Positions 9,094-18,595 of a stretch of DNA of 46,202 nucleotides are shown here, piece by piece. Under the pieces are notes generated by a model. The model saw only the letters and a program-made list of their open reading frames with translations. It was not told the DNA's origin and made no database searches. The stretch covers positions 1 to 46,202 of the forward strand of contig BDTO01000043.1 in NCBI GenBank assembly GCA_002897855.1, written 5' to 3'. How positions within the stretch are numbered: the stretch's first letter is position 1; each line of letters begins with the position of its first letter. The position numbers and the translations under genes are program-made. This stretch comes from a bacterium BMS3Bbin05. Its GTDB lineage: Bacteria > Nitrospirota > Thermodesulfovibrionia > Thermodesulfovibrionales > BMS3Bbin05.

Positions 9094-9903
9094 TTACGGA
9101 CATGTGCCTGAGCAATCCACATGACAGGTGGTGCAGAGGGGGGTCGTGTTGTTTTTATCTCCTACTCTCAAAAACATGGTCGTTCCGGGATTGGGATCGG
9201 TGTGCGGGTCATGACAGGATGAACACTGGACACCACCCTTGTTTCCGGCGCCGGGGAGAGCATTATATGTATTGTTCGTAGGCCTGAGCTTTACCGGCTG
9301 TCCTGTCGTTGGATAACACAACTGAAAAGACACAACACCGGTTGAGCACTGCTGGAGCTTATCCGTCAATAAGCTGTTATTGACGGCTATCGATACGGGA
9401 TGATGACCGCTGAGGTCGGTACCCAGGTTTGCCGCGCCCGCCGGCATTAATCCACCGGCGCCGGTACCCTGCATACTGATAGTAATTGCACCCCCACCAA
9501 GATTTACGACAGAGCCGATGGCTACCGTCCCGTCATGGCAGCTCAGACAGAGTTTTGAATCTCCATCAGGCGGATTCTGGGGCGTAGAGAGGAGGACGGC
9601 CCATTGGGGATTTGTCTTGTCCGGCACTGTATATACTGCCGAGGAAAGTGTATGATTCCAGAGTGGAATATTTATACCCGCAACATCCGAGACGGCATTA
9701 TGGGGTGTATGGCAGAAAACGCAGATTCTCGTTTCGCTTATGGCCTTCACCAGCCCGGGACCCGAGATTGAGAGGTTGTGTTTTGTAGCGGATACATTGG
9801 TAGCGTAAGCACGGGGCAGTGTATATGGGGCAGCGAGCAGGGTAAGGACAATTAATAATAGAGCGTACATGAGGTAACGTTTCGGGAGTAGTAATCTATT
9901 CAT
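9094..9903 (-). CDS. Small tetraheme c-type cytochrome (paired CXXCH family)
   Basis: This 269-residue protein has a signal peptide (LMYALLLIVLTLLAAPYTLPRAYA) and four heme motifs: CVFCHTPHN, CLSCHDG, CSSCHDPH and CTTCHVDCSGTCP at the C-terminus. The ATG at 9903 has GAGGAGG 4-5 bases upstream. After the signal comes SATKHNLS, the same kind of KHNL/KHDL start seen in the other three small cytochromes here. The C-terminal extra cysteines (VDCSGTC) are peculiar to this copy. It is fourth in the operon PPIase, beta-barrel, NHL lipoprotein, this gene, octaheme cytochrome. It is predicted to be an exported electron carrier. Confidence 0.88.
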   Translation of the reverse strand: MNRLLLPKRYLMYALLLIVLTLLAAPYTLPRAYATNVSATKHNLSISGPGLVKAISETRICVFCHTPHNAVSDVAGINIPLWNHTLSSAVYTVPDKTNPQWAVLLSTPQNPPDGDSKLCLSCHDGTVAIGSVVNLGGGAITISMQGTGAGGLMPAGAANLGTDLSGHHPVSIAVNNSLLTDKLQQCSTGVVSFQLCYPTTGQPVKLRPTNNTYNALPGAGNKGGVQCSSCHDPHTDPNPGTTMFLRVGDKNNTTPLCTTCHVDCSGTCP

Positions 9904-9997
9904 TTTTCCTCCTCTTTCCTGTTTAAACTCTAAATTCCAATATCGAAATTCTAAACAAATTCAAAATCATAAACTACCAACTGTGTTTTATTCTGCA

Positions 9998-11086
9998 TCA
10001 CTTATCTTCCCCTCCCCCTAAATACTGAAATACCTGTAGCCGCATATTGTATGTATCGGCGACATATATGGTGTTATTACTGTCGATAAATATACCGGAA
10101 GGGAGCCAGAACTGGCCATAATTTCTCCCCTCGCTGCCAAAGAAGAGCAAAAGCTGCCCTTTAAAATTGTATATCTTTACCATGTCCTTTATGGAGTCAA
10201 TGACATATATGTGGCCTGCGGAATCGGTCGCAATCCCCTTCGGTTTATCAAGATTGCCATAGGCATCACCAATTGTGCCGAACGCCTTATAAAAGTTCCC
10301 GTCCGGCGTAAAGATCTGGATCCTGAAATTCATTGAATCGGTAACATAAAGGAATCCATTATTATCCACCCACAGGTGGGTAGGAAAATTAAACTCCCCG
10401 TCACCGGCGCCATGCCTGCCTATCCCGGAGAGCCTCGTGCCGTCAGATGAATATACGTAGATCCTGTGCGCCAGGGTATCGGCTACATAAATAATATTAC
10501 GGTTGTTATCAATCGCAAGTCCTGTCGGCCTTAGAAACTCACCCTGAAACTCACCAGTGAGCTTTCTATTCTGATTATATATAAAGACCTTTCTCAGAAC
10601 AGAATCAGAGACAAATATCTTTCCCTCTCTGTTAACAACGATACCGACCGGAAAGAGGAGGTCACGCTTACCCGCGGAGATAATATAATGTGTCTCCATG
10701 GTATCAAGATTAACAATGGTTACCCTGTAGGCCCCCGTATCGGTTATATAGAGATTTCTTTTATCGTCAACAAAGATACTGTAAGGTCTTAAGAGTGTGT
10801 TTGATGTACGGGGATCGGTGATTCCCCCTTCCGCCCTGCCTGCAAGAAAGTCTAAAAGTCCCCGCCTGCCGCGCTCACCCGTCATTCCGACTATGGAGAG
10901 ACTCCAGAGATACTCGATACGAGGTTTTTCCGGGGGGCCCGGCCATTTTATATCTCCCTTCGCCGTCCTGTCTATAAATGCCTTTCGGGTCGTAACACAA
11001 CCCGCTGCCGACAACAGGACGAGAGTCGAGATAACAATAATATTAAAGCATCTCTTCCTGAAGGTCTTCTCTAATTCAGCCGACAT
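9998..11086 (-). CDS. NHL-repeat beta-propeller lipoprotein
   Basis: The protein has 362 residues with an N-terminal lipobox, LSAAGC (Cys about 30), after a hydrophobic segment, so it is probably membrane-anchored on the periplasmic or outer-membrane side. About six NHL/YVTN-like repeats follow, each with a G-hydrophobic-x-D...IYVTD/LYVTDS pattern, consistent with a six-bladed propeller. GAGGAT lies upstream of the ATG. It is a paralogue of the protein at 17191-18282: both start the mature region with a W-P/G-PP-x-x-PR-x-x-Y segment. NHL lipoproteins often accompany multiheme cytochrome clusters in metal reducers. Its role is probably protein-protein contact or assembly; no catalytic residues are evident. 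Confidence 0.85.
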   Translation of the reverse strand: MSAELEKTFRKRCFNIIVISTLVLLSAAGCVTTRKAFIDRTAKGDIKWPGPPEKPRIEYLWSLSIVGMTGERGRRGLLDFLAGRAEGGITDPRTSNTLLRPYSIFVDDKRNLYITDTGAYRVTIVNLDTMETHYIISAGKRDLLFPVGIVVNREGKIFVSDSVLRKVFIYNQNRKLTGEFQGEFLRPTGLAIDNNRNIIYVADTLAHRIYVYSSDGTRLSGIGRHGAGDGEFNFPTHLWVDNNGFLYVTDSMNFRIQIFTPDGNFYKAFGTIGDAYGNLDKPKGIATDSAGHIYVIDSIKDMVKIYNFKGQLLLFFGSEGRNYGQFWLPSGIFIDSNNTIYVADTYNMRLQVFQYLGGGEDK

Positions 11087-11125
11087 TATTATATCCTCAA
11101 ATAATCCATTCTTTATTATTATATA

Positions 11126-12892
11126 CTAAAACAGGTAGCCATTAAAATTACGTGTTAATTTCATAAAAACCCTCTGATTTGTTGTTTCATTCGAAAGCGT
11201 TTTGTTCCAGTAATAATCGTATTCGAGGGCAAGAAGGATTTTTCTTATACTCCATGTAAGCCTCGGTTTAACAGACACTGTAGTATAAGCATCATTGTTC
11301 TTACTCCATGTCGCTGCAGTCGTCAGATACATCCCCCTGATCAGATAGGTGGAAATAGCTGTATTGATTGTCTCCGTCCATGTCTTTTCATCATTACCGT
11401 CTTTCTTTGAAGATTCTATGTAGCTCCCGCCGAGATTGAATGTATATCTTGTTATGTACCATGAGAGATTACCGGTAGACGTCAGGGTATTCTCATTATA
11501 CGGCGCAATGGGATCCGAAATACTCGCTAATCTATATGTGTTATTAAGTGTAAAAAACATTCTGCGTATAATCCTGCCATTGAAATTAAGTCCAAACTCG
11601 TGGCTCGTACTCCGCCCTTTATCGGAAAACGGTTTTGAACTGAAATAATACAGAAAAGAGGTCCCGATCCTCCTGGTCAGCCCTACGGACGTGCCGAAAC
11701 CATACTCCGGGCCGTTTTCATTTAACCCTGTATTTGCACGAAAACCTAAATTAACAGACCTCGACATTCTCAGAAAGAGGTCATCCCTCAATATTTCCGA
11801 ATGAAGGGTATGATTTCCGCTTTTCCCGTAGTTCACATTTATTGAAACGCTGTTGTTCACAAGCGGAGAAAGTGCTTTATTGTAATTACTTCCCAGTCCT
11901 ACAGAGTAATTCTCTGCATCTTCCAAACCCGTATAAATCCCGGTCAGACTCGTTAAAAGTAAATCCCTTCTATTTTTGCCGATTACTTTTCTCCAGTACG
12001 AATTGTCGGAGATGGTCCATTGAGTAATATTCTCATTGGTGGTCCGGTAATAACGATTGTAGCTGTTGAAGTCATCCCTGCTGTTATTAAAGGAATACCT
12101 GTAATCAGCGCGCAGGTCGATCTCGTCAAAAGTGTATTTCCTGACGCCTTTCCCACCATAATCCCTGATCTCATAGGCAGCGAGATAACTGGCATGAGTT
12201 GTGGATTCCGTACCCCTTATATTATATATTCCGATATCCGTGTTAACTGCATCCGAATCATATTTATATCTGTCATAATCAAAAACTACAGTGGGAAAAG
12301 GTACGACAAGACCTTTCCGGCGCTTATTGCTGTTATTATTATTGTTATTATTAAGGTATGTACGATATATATCGCCGGGACCCACAAAAGAAACGAGCCG
12401 CCCATTATGAAAAAAACCTATCCTCTGCGGCAAGCTGTACGAAAGACTCACCCCATAATTGGTATTTTCATAGTCATTGGCTGTATAATGCGAATACCTC
12501 AGTCTTACCGGTTGAGGCGCCCAGAAAAGCAGTCCACTCATCGGCCTCTGGTTGAGGAGATCAAGGTTAAACATAAACCCTGTATAATTTATTGTATCTC
12601 CGGGGTCGTATATATCCTGTGTAAAATTCCCCACTGTAGTAAAAGAGACAAGCCTCGGGTCAAGGAGAAAGCCGTCAATACCGAGTCTGTAATCATGGGT
12701 AAACTTAGCCACTGCGTCGGTGGTATCCGACCAGTACCTCTCATAAGACAGACCGACTAAACCGTTATAGGTATACTGCCGCGGATATAGCGACTGAGCA
12801 TACGCATAGTTACTGATAAAAAAAGAAAAAAACAGAATACACATAACAAACGGTGTTATCAGCCAGTTCTTTAACAATGGGAGAAATCTCAT
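11126..12892 (-). CDS. Predicted outer-membrane beta-barrel protein
   Basis: The protein has 588 residues with a signal peptide (residues about 10-33, ending ISNYAYA). The remainder is a long series of alternating polar/aromatic short strands separated by turns rich in N, D and G, ending in a terminal phenylalanine (NFNGYLF). This is typical of a transmembrane barrel of 20 or more strands inserted by BAM. A loop near residue 185 carries a run of seven asparagines, encoded by an AAT/AAC microsatellite near 12340. An AAGGTG site precedes the ATG. It sits between a PPIase and an NHL lipoprotein and is followed by two cytochromes, an arrangement suggesting the porin of a porin-cytochrome conduit. 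I do not recognise a named family such as MtrB; function is inferred from fold and neighbours. Confidence 0.72.
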   Translation of the reverse strand: MRFLPLLKNWLITPFVMCILFFSFFISNYAYAQSLYPRQYTYNGLVGLSYERYWSDTTDAVAKFTHDYRLGIDGFLLDPRLVSFTTVGNFTQDIYDPGDTINYTGFMFNLDLLNQRPMSGLLFWAPQPVRLRYSHYTANDYENTNYGVSLSYSLPQRIGFFHNGRLVSFVGPGDIYRTYLNNNNNNNSNKRRKGLVVPFPTVVFDYDRYKYDSDAVNTDIGIYNIRGTESTTHASYLAAYEIRDYGGKGVRKYTFDEIDLRADYRYSFNNSRDDFNSYNRYYRTTNENITQWTISDNSYWRKVIGKNRRDLLLTSLTGIYTGLEDAENYSVGLGSNYNKALSPLVNNSVSINVNYGKSGNHTLHSEILRDDLFLRMSRSVNLGFRANTGLNENGPEYGFGTSVGLTRRIGTSFLYYFSSKPFSDKGRSTSHEFGLNFNGRIIRRMFFTLNNTYRLASISDPIAPYNENTLTSTGNLSWYITRYTFNLGGSYIESSKKDGNDEKTWTETINTAISTYLIRGMYLTTAATWSKNNDAYTTVSVKPRLTWSIRKILLALEYDYYWNKTLSNETTNQRVFMKLTRNFNGYLF

Positions 12893-12978
12893 ATAATCAA
12901 CACCTTTCCACCTCAGGCCATTTACAGCTCACCATATCAAAAAAAGAAATTTTAACAGAACCGGGGGGAATTGTCATG

Positions 12979-13980
12979 TTAATTGACCACCTGAACCGCT
13001 ATCTTCTTTTTCATCTCTGCTATTATATCCTCTTTAGCCTCCTGAAACCTCTTCTCCTCAAGCTCCTTCTTCAGTTTTTCCTTTATTCCGTCAAAAGTTA
13101 CCAGCCCGCCTTTCTTCTTCTCCCCCGCCCAGATAATGTGAAACCCGTATATGGACCTTATTACAGGGCTCAGGTCCCCGTCCTTCAGGCCGAATGCCGC
13201 CTTTTCCAGCTCAGGGGCGAGCCTTCCCCTGTGGATAAAACCCATATCACCACCCTTTACCCTGTAAGGCCCCTCGGAGTATTTATAGGCGATGTCGTAA
13301 AAGTCAGCGCCCCCCTTCAGCTCTTTCAGCAGTCTTTCGGCAAGCCGTCTTTTTTCTTTTATCTCCTTCCCTGAGGCATCGGGTTCGACCTTGATAAAAA
13401 TATGCCGGATATGCCTTGATTCGGGCCTCCTGAACTTACCCAGATTCTTTTCATAATAGGCCTTCAACTCCCCATCCGTAAGAGATATCTTCTCCCTTAA
13501 CATATTGACGAGCCTCCGGACCATAAGATTAATCCTTATCCTCAACCTGAAATCGTCGGGATTCATCTCATTTTTCTTCAGCACCTTAAGAAATTTTTCC
13601 CTGGAGCCGAATACCTTTATATTCGCCTTTACAACGGAATTGACGGCCTCTTCATTTACAGTAATGCCGTCCTCCCGCGCCCTGTAATAAAGCAGCGCCT
13701 TCTCAATAAGATACTTAACAGCCTTCCCCCTGTACTTCTTCCTCACCTCGGGATTATTTCTGTGGAACCCTCCCCTCGGGATAAATGCATCGATGGCTTT
13801 CTGTACATCGAGTTCCCTGAACCGGACATCACCCACGGTAAGAACAACCCTGTTCGCCGGGTAGGCGGATGCGGCAAAGATAAGGACAAAGAGACATATT
13901 ATCAACAACCGGGGCGCAGCGCCACAGGGAAAGTCAGAAATGATATCCTCCGTTTTTTTTAAACAATTCCTGAACACCAT
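12979..13980 (-). CDS. Parvulin-type peptidyl-prolyl isomerase (SurA/PpiC-like)
   Basis: The protein has 333 residues. I place the start at the ATG at 13980, which has AAGGAG about 11 bases upstream, rather than at an ATG nine codons earlier. An uncleaved or cleaved hydrophobic segment (LLIICLFVLIFAASAYPA) is at about 25-42. A SurA-N-like helical chaperone region covers about 45-180, and a parvulin domain about 188-290 (HIRHIFIKV, SEGPYRVKGGDMGF, GFHIIWAGEKKKG). It is the first gene of the operon with the beta-barrel, NHL lipoprotein and two cytochromes, 86 bases before the barrel gene. It probably assists folding of the barrel or the heme proteins in the periplasm; such isomerases are common companions of outer-surface cytochrome genes. 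Confidence 0.88.
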   Translation of the reverse strand: MVFRNCLKKTEDIISDFPCGAAPRLLIICLFVLIFAASAYPANRVVLTVGDVRFRELDVQKAIDAFIPRGGFHRNNPEVRKKYRGKAVKYLIEKALLYYRAREDGITVNEEAVNSVVKANIKVFGSREKFLKVLKKNEMNPDDFRLRIRINLMVRRLVNMLREKISLTDGELKAYYEKNLGKFRRPESRHIRHIFIKVEPDASGKEIKEKRRLAERLLKELKGGADFYDIAYKYSEGPYRVKGGDMGFIHRGRLAPELEKAAFGLKDGDLSPVIRSIYGFHIIWAGEKKKGGLVTFDGIKEKLKKELEEKRFQEAKEDIIAEMKKKIAVQVVN

Positions 13981-14056
13981 TATATATTCCGTCTCCTTAT
14001 TTATCATTCCCGTGCAGACAGGGATCTATTGCTTCTGTCCTACCCACCCCGCATTC

Positions 14057-14092
14057 AAAAAAAAGGCAGGACAGCCTTCTGCCCTGCCTTCC
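14057..14092 (-). terminator. Rho-independent terminator after tetraheme cytochrome
   Basis: On the minus strand an AAGGCAGG / CCTGCCTT stem (14083-14090 with 14063-14070) with a 12-base loop is followed by a run of eight T. It begins about 22 bases after the stop codon of the 14114-14812 gene. It separates that gene from the PPIase operon. Confidence 0.88.
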
Positions 14093-14113
14093 AATTCAAA
14101 AGTGACAAAAATA

Positions 14114-14812
14114 TTATTTCGTTGAGTGGCAACCTTGACAAATTGTAGCAGCCGGGGCCCTGAGAAACGGGTCATTGGTCATATCATGCGGGTCGTGACA
14201 CGATGCGCATTCGACCCTGCTGCTGTACAGTTTTGCCCACGAAGGAGCGGTACCAAGGCCCGCACTGCCGACAGTGTAAACAACTCCGACAGGGTGATCG
14301 TTGGTCAGATCATCCCCCGCGCTACCACCGATTACAGGGTTGTAGCCGCTGAGAGTAGCATCGGAATTATAACCTGCCCAGTCGAGGGCGCCGTTACCGG
14401 TAATATGACCACCGGTATTGGTTGTCATGGTATAGGGCGTCGCCGCAACACCGTTCTTGTAAGTAATACCCACACCTACAGTACCGTCATGACATGTCAG
14501 ACAGGTAAGCGAGTTTGCACCCGGCGCATTAACAGTGGTACCCGCAAGTGTAGTGCCGCCGCCGTAAACAGAGTAGAAACTTGCAGCCTGACCCTGCCTC
14601 GCCCAGAGAGGAAGACCTGCTACGGCTGTGTTGCCGCCGTGAGGGATATGGCAGAATCCGCAGAGGGTTGCAGTTGAACTACTTGTGTATACGGGATTCG
14701 TGTTAAGTGTGAGATTGTGAGGGGTGGTCGATATGGCGCCAAAGGCGGCTGTGCCCGCTGCTATGAACAGTACTGCTGCGAGTAATATAAAAACTTTTTT
14801 CATCTTTTTCAC
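14114..14812 (-). CDS. Small tetraheme c-type cytochrome (paired CXXCH family)
   Basis: This 232-residue protein has a signal peptide (KVFILLAAVLFIAAGTAAFG) and four heme motifs: CGFCHIPHG, CLTCHDG, CASCHDPH and CQGCHSTK at the very C-terminus. The start has a near-perfect Shine-Dalgarno, AAGGAGGTG, so high expression is plausible. It stands alone between a 480-base upstream gap and a strong terminator, so it is probably monocistronic. Its mature region is rich in G, A, S, T and N, unlike globular soluble tetraheme c3. Size, heme number and the CHxPH(G) plus terminal CXXCH layout resemble OmcE-type nanowire cytochromes; homology to OmcE is not demonstrated. It is the best candidate here for an abundant extracellular cytochrome. 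Confidence 0.88.
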   Translation of the reverse strand: MKKMKKVFILLAAVLFIAAGTAAFGAISTTPHNLTLNTNPVYTSSSTATLCGFCHIPHGGNTAVAGLPLWARQGQAASFYSVYGGGTTLAGTTVNAPGANSLTCLTCHDGTVGVGITYKNGVAATPYTMTTNTGGHITGNGALDWAGYNSDATLSGYNPVIGGSAGDDLTNDHPVGVVYTVGSAGLGTAPSWAKLYSSRVECASCHDPHDMTNDPFLRAPAATICQGCHSTK

Positions 14813-15293
14813 CTCCTTCCTTTTTTTAGTTTAAGACCTTAATCTCAATCAATTGCCTTTTGCTTAAAATTTATGGTTTTCATCTTCTTCTTAATCTCAT
14901 ACCTTAACAAGCAACAAATATGCCACTATTAAAATCCAAATATTAATCCGGGCAAACTGCAACACCCGTACAAGTGAAAAAAATCTAAGGCACGATGAAA
15001 GAGAAGCACAAAAAAAACCTTATATTTTAATGTGTTAACCCTGCGTTCACTATCTCAAAAAACACCTGATGTTTATGACACAGATTTTACACAAATATCT
15101 CTCAAAAGTCAACATGAATCCTGATTTTTTGCCTGAAAAATAGTGAGTGATTTTCCTCCATACTGTGTGATTACACACACACGCATCTTCAGTATTCCAT
15201 AATCTCATGAATATGCCTGCCGGAAAAGCGCACAGGAAGGCATCCGGGGGGAGAGAAGTTCATTCTTCCACACTATTCTCTGAAGAAGCTATT
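14813..15293. other. AT-rich intergenic region upstream of tetraheme cytochrome
   Basis: The 481 bases show no convincing ORF or RNA gene. They should hold the promoter of the strongly translated cytochrome at 14114-14812. The segment about 14880-15130 is AT-rich with runs of A and T; I could not pick a single -35/-10 pair with confidence. Confidence 0.4.
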
Positions 15294-17099
15294 TTAAAGG
15301 AGATATCTTATCACATATATATCCCTCTCCGAGAGGGCTACCTTTCCATCTCTCTTTATCCTCTCGATTATATCCGGTATAATCGTACGCTTCAGGGATG
15401 ACCTCCTGTTGATCGCCGCCGAAAAATCCTTCATGCCTGTCCGGTATTTTCCATAAAAGATATTGACGAGTGCAAGGTCGAGATAAAGCCTGTAGTCATG
15501 CGTGTATCTTACCTCCATATTGAGGTCGTTGATAGTCTTGAGGTATGCATAGTACTTCGGTATGCCGAATCTCTCTATAACAGGCATATTATCCGCCGAG
15601 TCCCTTATGAATATCAGGGCGGGTGACTTATTGCCAACAAATATGAGTTTCCAGCCGGGGTCATCGACGAGTCTCTTTATTAAGAGCACAATCCTTCCGG
15701 TGGTCAAATAGTAAGGCGGTACAATAATGAAATTTATATTATACGAATCGAGCACGCCCTTCCACTGGGGCACATCACCGTACGTCCTGTCAAGTGATCC
15801 GCCCATTACCATGTTATATACTATATCCACAGAGAGGACAAGACCCCTTGGGTCAATAAAGACTTTTTCCCCGGGGAAGAGCCTGAATATAAGGTATCCA
15901 CCCCAGTCGTAATAATCAAACATCCTGCCCCTGATGCCGGCAGTCTTTATGAAATTAACCGCATCATCCGGGAATTTATTGATAACGAGATGTCCTCTCC
16001 CGGCGGTGTATTTATAATTATTGACCGAAACGAACGCAAAGACCAGAAGGACAGCGCAGGATGTTATCGTAACCACTGCCTTCTTATCGAAATAACGTTT
16101 AAAAAGCAGGTATATCCTTCCCGCGGCAAAGGGCACCGAGAAAAATACCAAAAACGGTATGTAGCGTATGGCGGTCAGAGAGAAGGCAAAGACAGCGAGG
16201 AGGATCAGTTTTATCTGGAAAGGGTATCTCCTGAAGAAAACGGCGTTGACTATCAGGGAAATTACAATCACGGCAGCCGGCAGATATATTCCAATTTTAT
16301 AATAGGCAAAGGGACTGAGGTTTTCGCTCGTTGTCTTTAACAGCATGGACCCCGAACTCTCAAATACTGTAAAAATTGTATGGATTGCCGGGGGGTTGAG
16401 AAAGGCGACAAGTAATGAGGCCGACAGGACGATTAACTCCTTCTTCAGATATGAATCTCTCTTCCGGCGCACGATAAAATCATATACATCCTTTAATAAA
16501 TACGCTCCTATTATCAAACCTCCAAGGATAAAACCGCCGTGCATCTGCAGCCAGACAAACATCAGAAACGGTACCATGAAGAGCCATTTTGTCCCCCTGT
16601 ACCTGTCAAGCACAAACAACAATAAAACAGACATGACATAGGTTATCTGGTTCGGCCTCTCACCTGAATAAAACGCAGCAAAAACCAATACCGGATATAA
16701 AAACAGGAGAGCAAAGGAAACCGGAATCTCTTTTTTCCTCATCCAGAGATAGAGGAACAAAAAAAGAAGGCAGAAGACAATGCATCTGAAGAGAATGATG
16801 CCCTGAAACCCGAGGGCGCTGTAAAATCCATAGATAATCAGTTGTGAAAGCCAATAGCTCCTGAGGATTACGGAAGTCCTGTAATAATCCTTATAGGTAT
16901 ACGGATTGACCGTAAAAGAAAAGGGGTCTTTATCTGGCAGGGCCTTATGCTGCCATATCCACTCACCGGTCTTCAGGTGCCAGAAGAGATCGACATCCTT
17001 TACAGGACGGGCAAATGTGATTACTACGGCGCTGAAAAAGACAAGCAGAAGGAGTATATGAACAACTCTTTTGTTCCCCGGGGCGAGTAAAAATTTCAT
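15294..17099 (-). CDS. Polytopic membrane protein, possible GT-C-type glycosyltransferase
   Basis: The 601-residue protein has ten or more hydrophobic segments spread over roughly residues 10-360, followed by a mostly soluble C-terminal part. Near the N-terminus is DVDLFWHLKTGEWIWQHKALPDKDPFS, with an acidic/His motif just after the first membrane helix, where GT-C and PMT-like transferases keep their catalytic aspartates. A later extracytoplasmic region contains the DYYDWGGYLIFRL segment often seen in such proteins. The Shine-Dalgarno is weak (CAGGGCAG). It follows the NHL lipoprotein at 17191 by 91 bases, in the same direction. It could glycosylate or transfer a lipid-linked sugar to an exported protein. 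The assignment is by topology and motif only; the substrate is unknown. Confidence 0.55.
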   Translation of the reverse strand: MKFLLAPGNKRVVHILLLLVFFSAVVITFARPVKDVDLFWHLKTGEWIWQHKALPDKDPFSFTVNPYTYKDYYRTSVILRSYWLSQLIIYGFYSALGFQGIILFRCIVFCLLFLFLYLWMRKKEIPVSFALLFLYPVLVFAAFYSGERPNQITYVMSVLLLFVLDRYRGTKWLFMVPFLMFVWLQMHGGFILGGLIIGAYLLKDVYDFIVRRKRDSYLKKELIVLSASLLVAFLNPPAIHTIFTVFESSGSMLLKTTSENLSPFAYYKIGIYLPAAVIVISLIVNAVFFRRYPFQIKLILLAVFAFSLTAIRYIPFLVFFSVPFAAGRIYLLFKRYFDKKAVVTITSCAVLLVFAFVSVNNYKYTAGRGHLVINKFPDDAVNFIKTAGIRGRMFDYYDWGGYLIFRLFPGEKVFIDPRGLVLSVDIVYNMVMGGSLDRTYGDVPQWKGVLDSYNINFIIVPPYYLTTGRIVLLIKRLVDDPGWKLIFVGNKSPALIFIRDSADNMPVIERFGIPKYYAYLKTINDLNMEVRYTHDYRLYLDLALVNIFYGKYRTGMKDFSAAINRRSSLKRTIIPDIIERIKRDGKVALSERDIYVIRYLL

Positions 17100-17190
17100 C
17101 TGCCCTGTTCTTTATATAACATCCACAATCAATTCCCTTCACTCTGCTTAACCGGGGGAATAGTCTCCCGTTCTTTTTCCCATGATCTAT

Positions 17191-18282
17191 TTATCTTTTT
17201 TTCCCAGGCCCGCCTGTTCCTTTTTCACGGGGGGCCTTTTCAAGCGCCTGCCTCTCCCTGTATTCTTTGCTCATATATTGAAATATCTGAACATTCCCCG
17301 GCCACTGATCGACCACATATACCTTATCCCCGGAATCGACCGTAAGACCGGCAGGGAGTATAAAATGACCAGGCCCCCATCCGGCACTGCCGAAATAAAG
17401 CAGCAATTGGCCATCCGAATTGAAAATCTGGACATTCTGAAATGCCGCATCAACCACATAGATATTGTCGTCGGAATCGATACCGATGCCTTTTGGCCTC
17501 GCAAATGAACCGGGGGAATCACCCAATTTGCCTATACTACTGACAAAATTCCCATCCTTGTCGAAAATCTGCACCCTGAAATTCCCCGTATCGACCACAT
17601 ATAAATTACCCTTTGAGTCTACCGCCGCATTGGTAGGAAAATTAAACTTGCCGTCTTCCCCCAGACCCCGGGAACCTATCGTCCTCAGGAGTTTATAACT
17701 ATCCAGCGAATATACACTTACCCTGTGTTTCTTGCTGTCGACGACATACAGAAACCTGTTATTCTCATCCACAGCTACTCCGCTCGGGGACAAGAACTCT
17801 CCCTTGTGTCCTATTGCCGTAATAAATCTCCCTTCGGTAGAATATACAAAGACCCTGTCCGCAGAGATATCACTTACAAACACCCTTTTATCCCTGGTAA
17901 CGGCTATCCCGATCGCCATGCCCAGTTTGCCTGTACCGGGACTGTCACCTATATAACCGTAATCATGCTTTTTAAGGTCAAAGATCATTACCCTGCCGAT
18001 ATCGGTTACGTATATCCTCCCGGCACTATCCACCGCAACCCCATACGGCTTTTTCAATGCATCGACCTGTTCCGTTCCAAACAATGTCTCGGTAAAACCC
18101 CTTTTTTTAGCCACATCCAGGGTGCTCCTCACCATCCCGACATATTTCAGCCTCGGGGCATCGGGGGGCAGGGGCCATACAAGGTCAATGGGCTTCTTTT
18201 GTATCCTGGGGGCGCAGCCGATTAAAATGATCGGCAGCATGAGAGATATTAAAAAAATTGTGCTTCCTATAACTTTTTTCAT
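17191..18282 (-). CDS. NHL-repeat beta-propeller lipoprotein
   Basis: The protein has 363 residues. A signal with lipobox LIGC (Cys23) is followed by a short linker and about six NHL repeats (GVAVDSAGRIYVTD, GVAVDENNRFLYVVD, NAAVDSKGNLYVVD, GIGIDSDDNIYVVD, GLTVDSGDKVYVVD). The C-terminus is basic (EKAPREKGTGGPGKKR). GGAGGT lies about 9 bases before the ATG. It is a paralogue of the lipoprotein at 9998-11086. Upstream is a decayed gene fragment and a MITE copy; downstream is the GT-C-like membrane protein, probably in one transcript. It is likely surface or periplasmic and non-catalytic. Confidence 0.85.
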   Translation of the reverse strand: MKKVIGSTIFLISLMLPIILIGCAPRIQKKPIDLVWPLPPDAPRLKYVGMVRSTLDVAKKRGFTETLFGTEQVDALKKPYGVAVDSAGRIYVTDIGRVMIFDLKKHDYGYIGDSPGTGKLGMAIGIAVTRDKRVFVSDISADRVFVYSTEGRFITAIGHKGEFLSPSGVAVDENNRFLYVVDSKKHRVSVYSLDSYKLLRTIGSRGLGEDGKFNFPTNAAVDSKGNLYVVDTGNFRVQIFDKDGNFVSSIGKLGDSPGSFARPKGIGIDSDDNIYVVDAAFQNVQIFNSDGQLLLYFGSAGWGPGHFILPAGLTVDSGDKVYVVDQWPGNVQIFQYMSKEYRERQALEKAPREKGTGGPGKKR

Positions 18283-18353
18283 TTAAACCATACCTCCATA
18301 TCTAACAACATCATAAATACAGAATTCAGAAACTCGGATGCAATAGCGATATC

Positions 18354-18560
18354 TTAAAAAAAACCGCGTGCAATATCCATACCGCGAAACTGCTGCAGAA
18401 ACGATTTATATATTAAATAAACCGGCGTACCTTTTTCCACATAGTCGGGTCTTGAAAATCCGTTGCCCGGCTCTTTTTTCCGCTATGTCTCCTCTTTATC
18501 CGGCCCTTCGGACTTTCTCGTGAAATATCCTTTATACCCTATTTTAGAAAAGAGGGGTAT
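18354..18560 (-). pseudogene. Remnant coding frame with internal stop
   Basis: Reading the minus strand from 18560, a 69-codon frame gives a protein-like sequence with one internal TAG (18483-18485) and ends at TAA (18354-18356). The second half reads EPGNGFSRPDYVEKGTPVYL followed by IYKSFLQQFRGMDIARGFF. No ATG/GTG/TTG with a ribosome site precedes it. The composition looks like a real C-terminus, not random AT-rich DNA. I do not recognise the family. It lies between MITE copy B and the NHL lipoprotein, so it may mark a deleted gene. Confidence 0.3.
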
Positions 18561-18595
18561 TTAATCATAGTCTTCTCTGAATAGCCCTTTATTTA

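Noticed and set aside
14813-15293. cGAMP/c-di-GMP (GEMM) riboswitch upstream of cytochromes, as in Geobacter
   Set aside because: I looked for the conserved GGGCAAACC-type core on the minus strand in the intergenic regions and did not find it.
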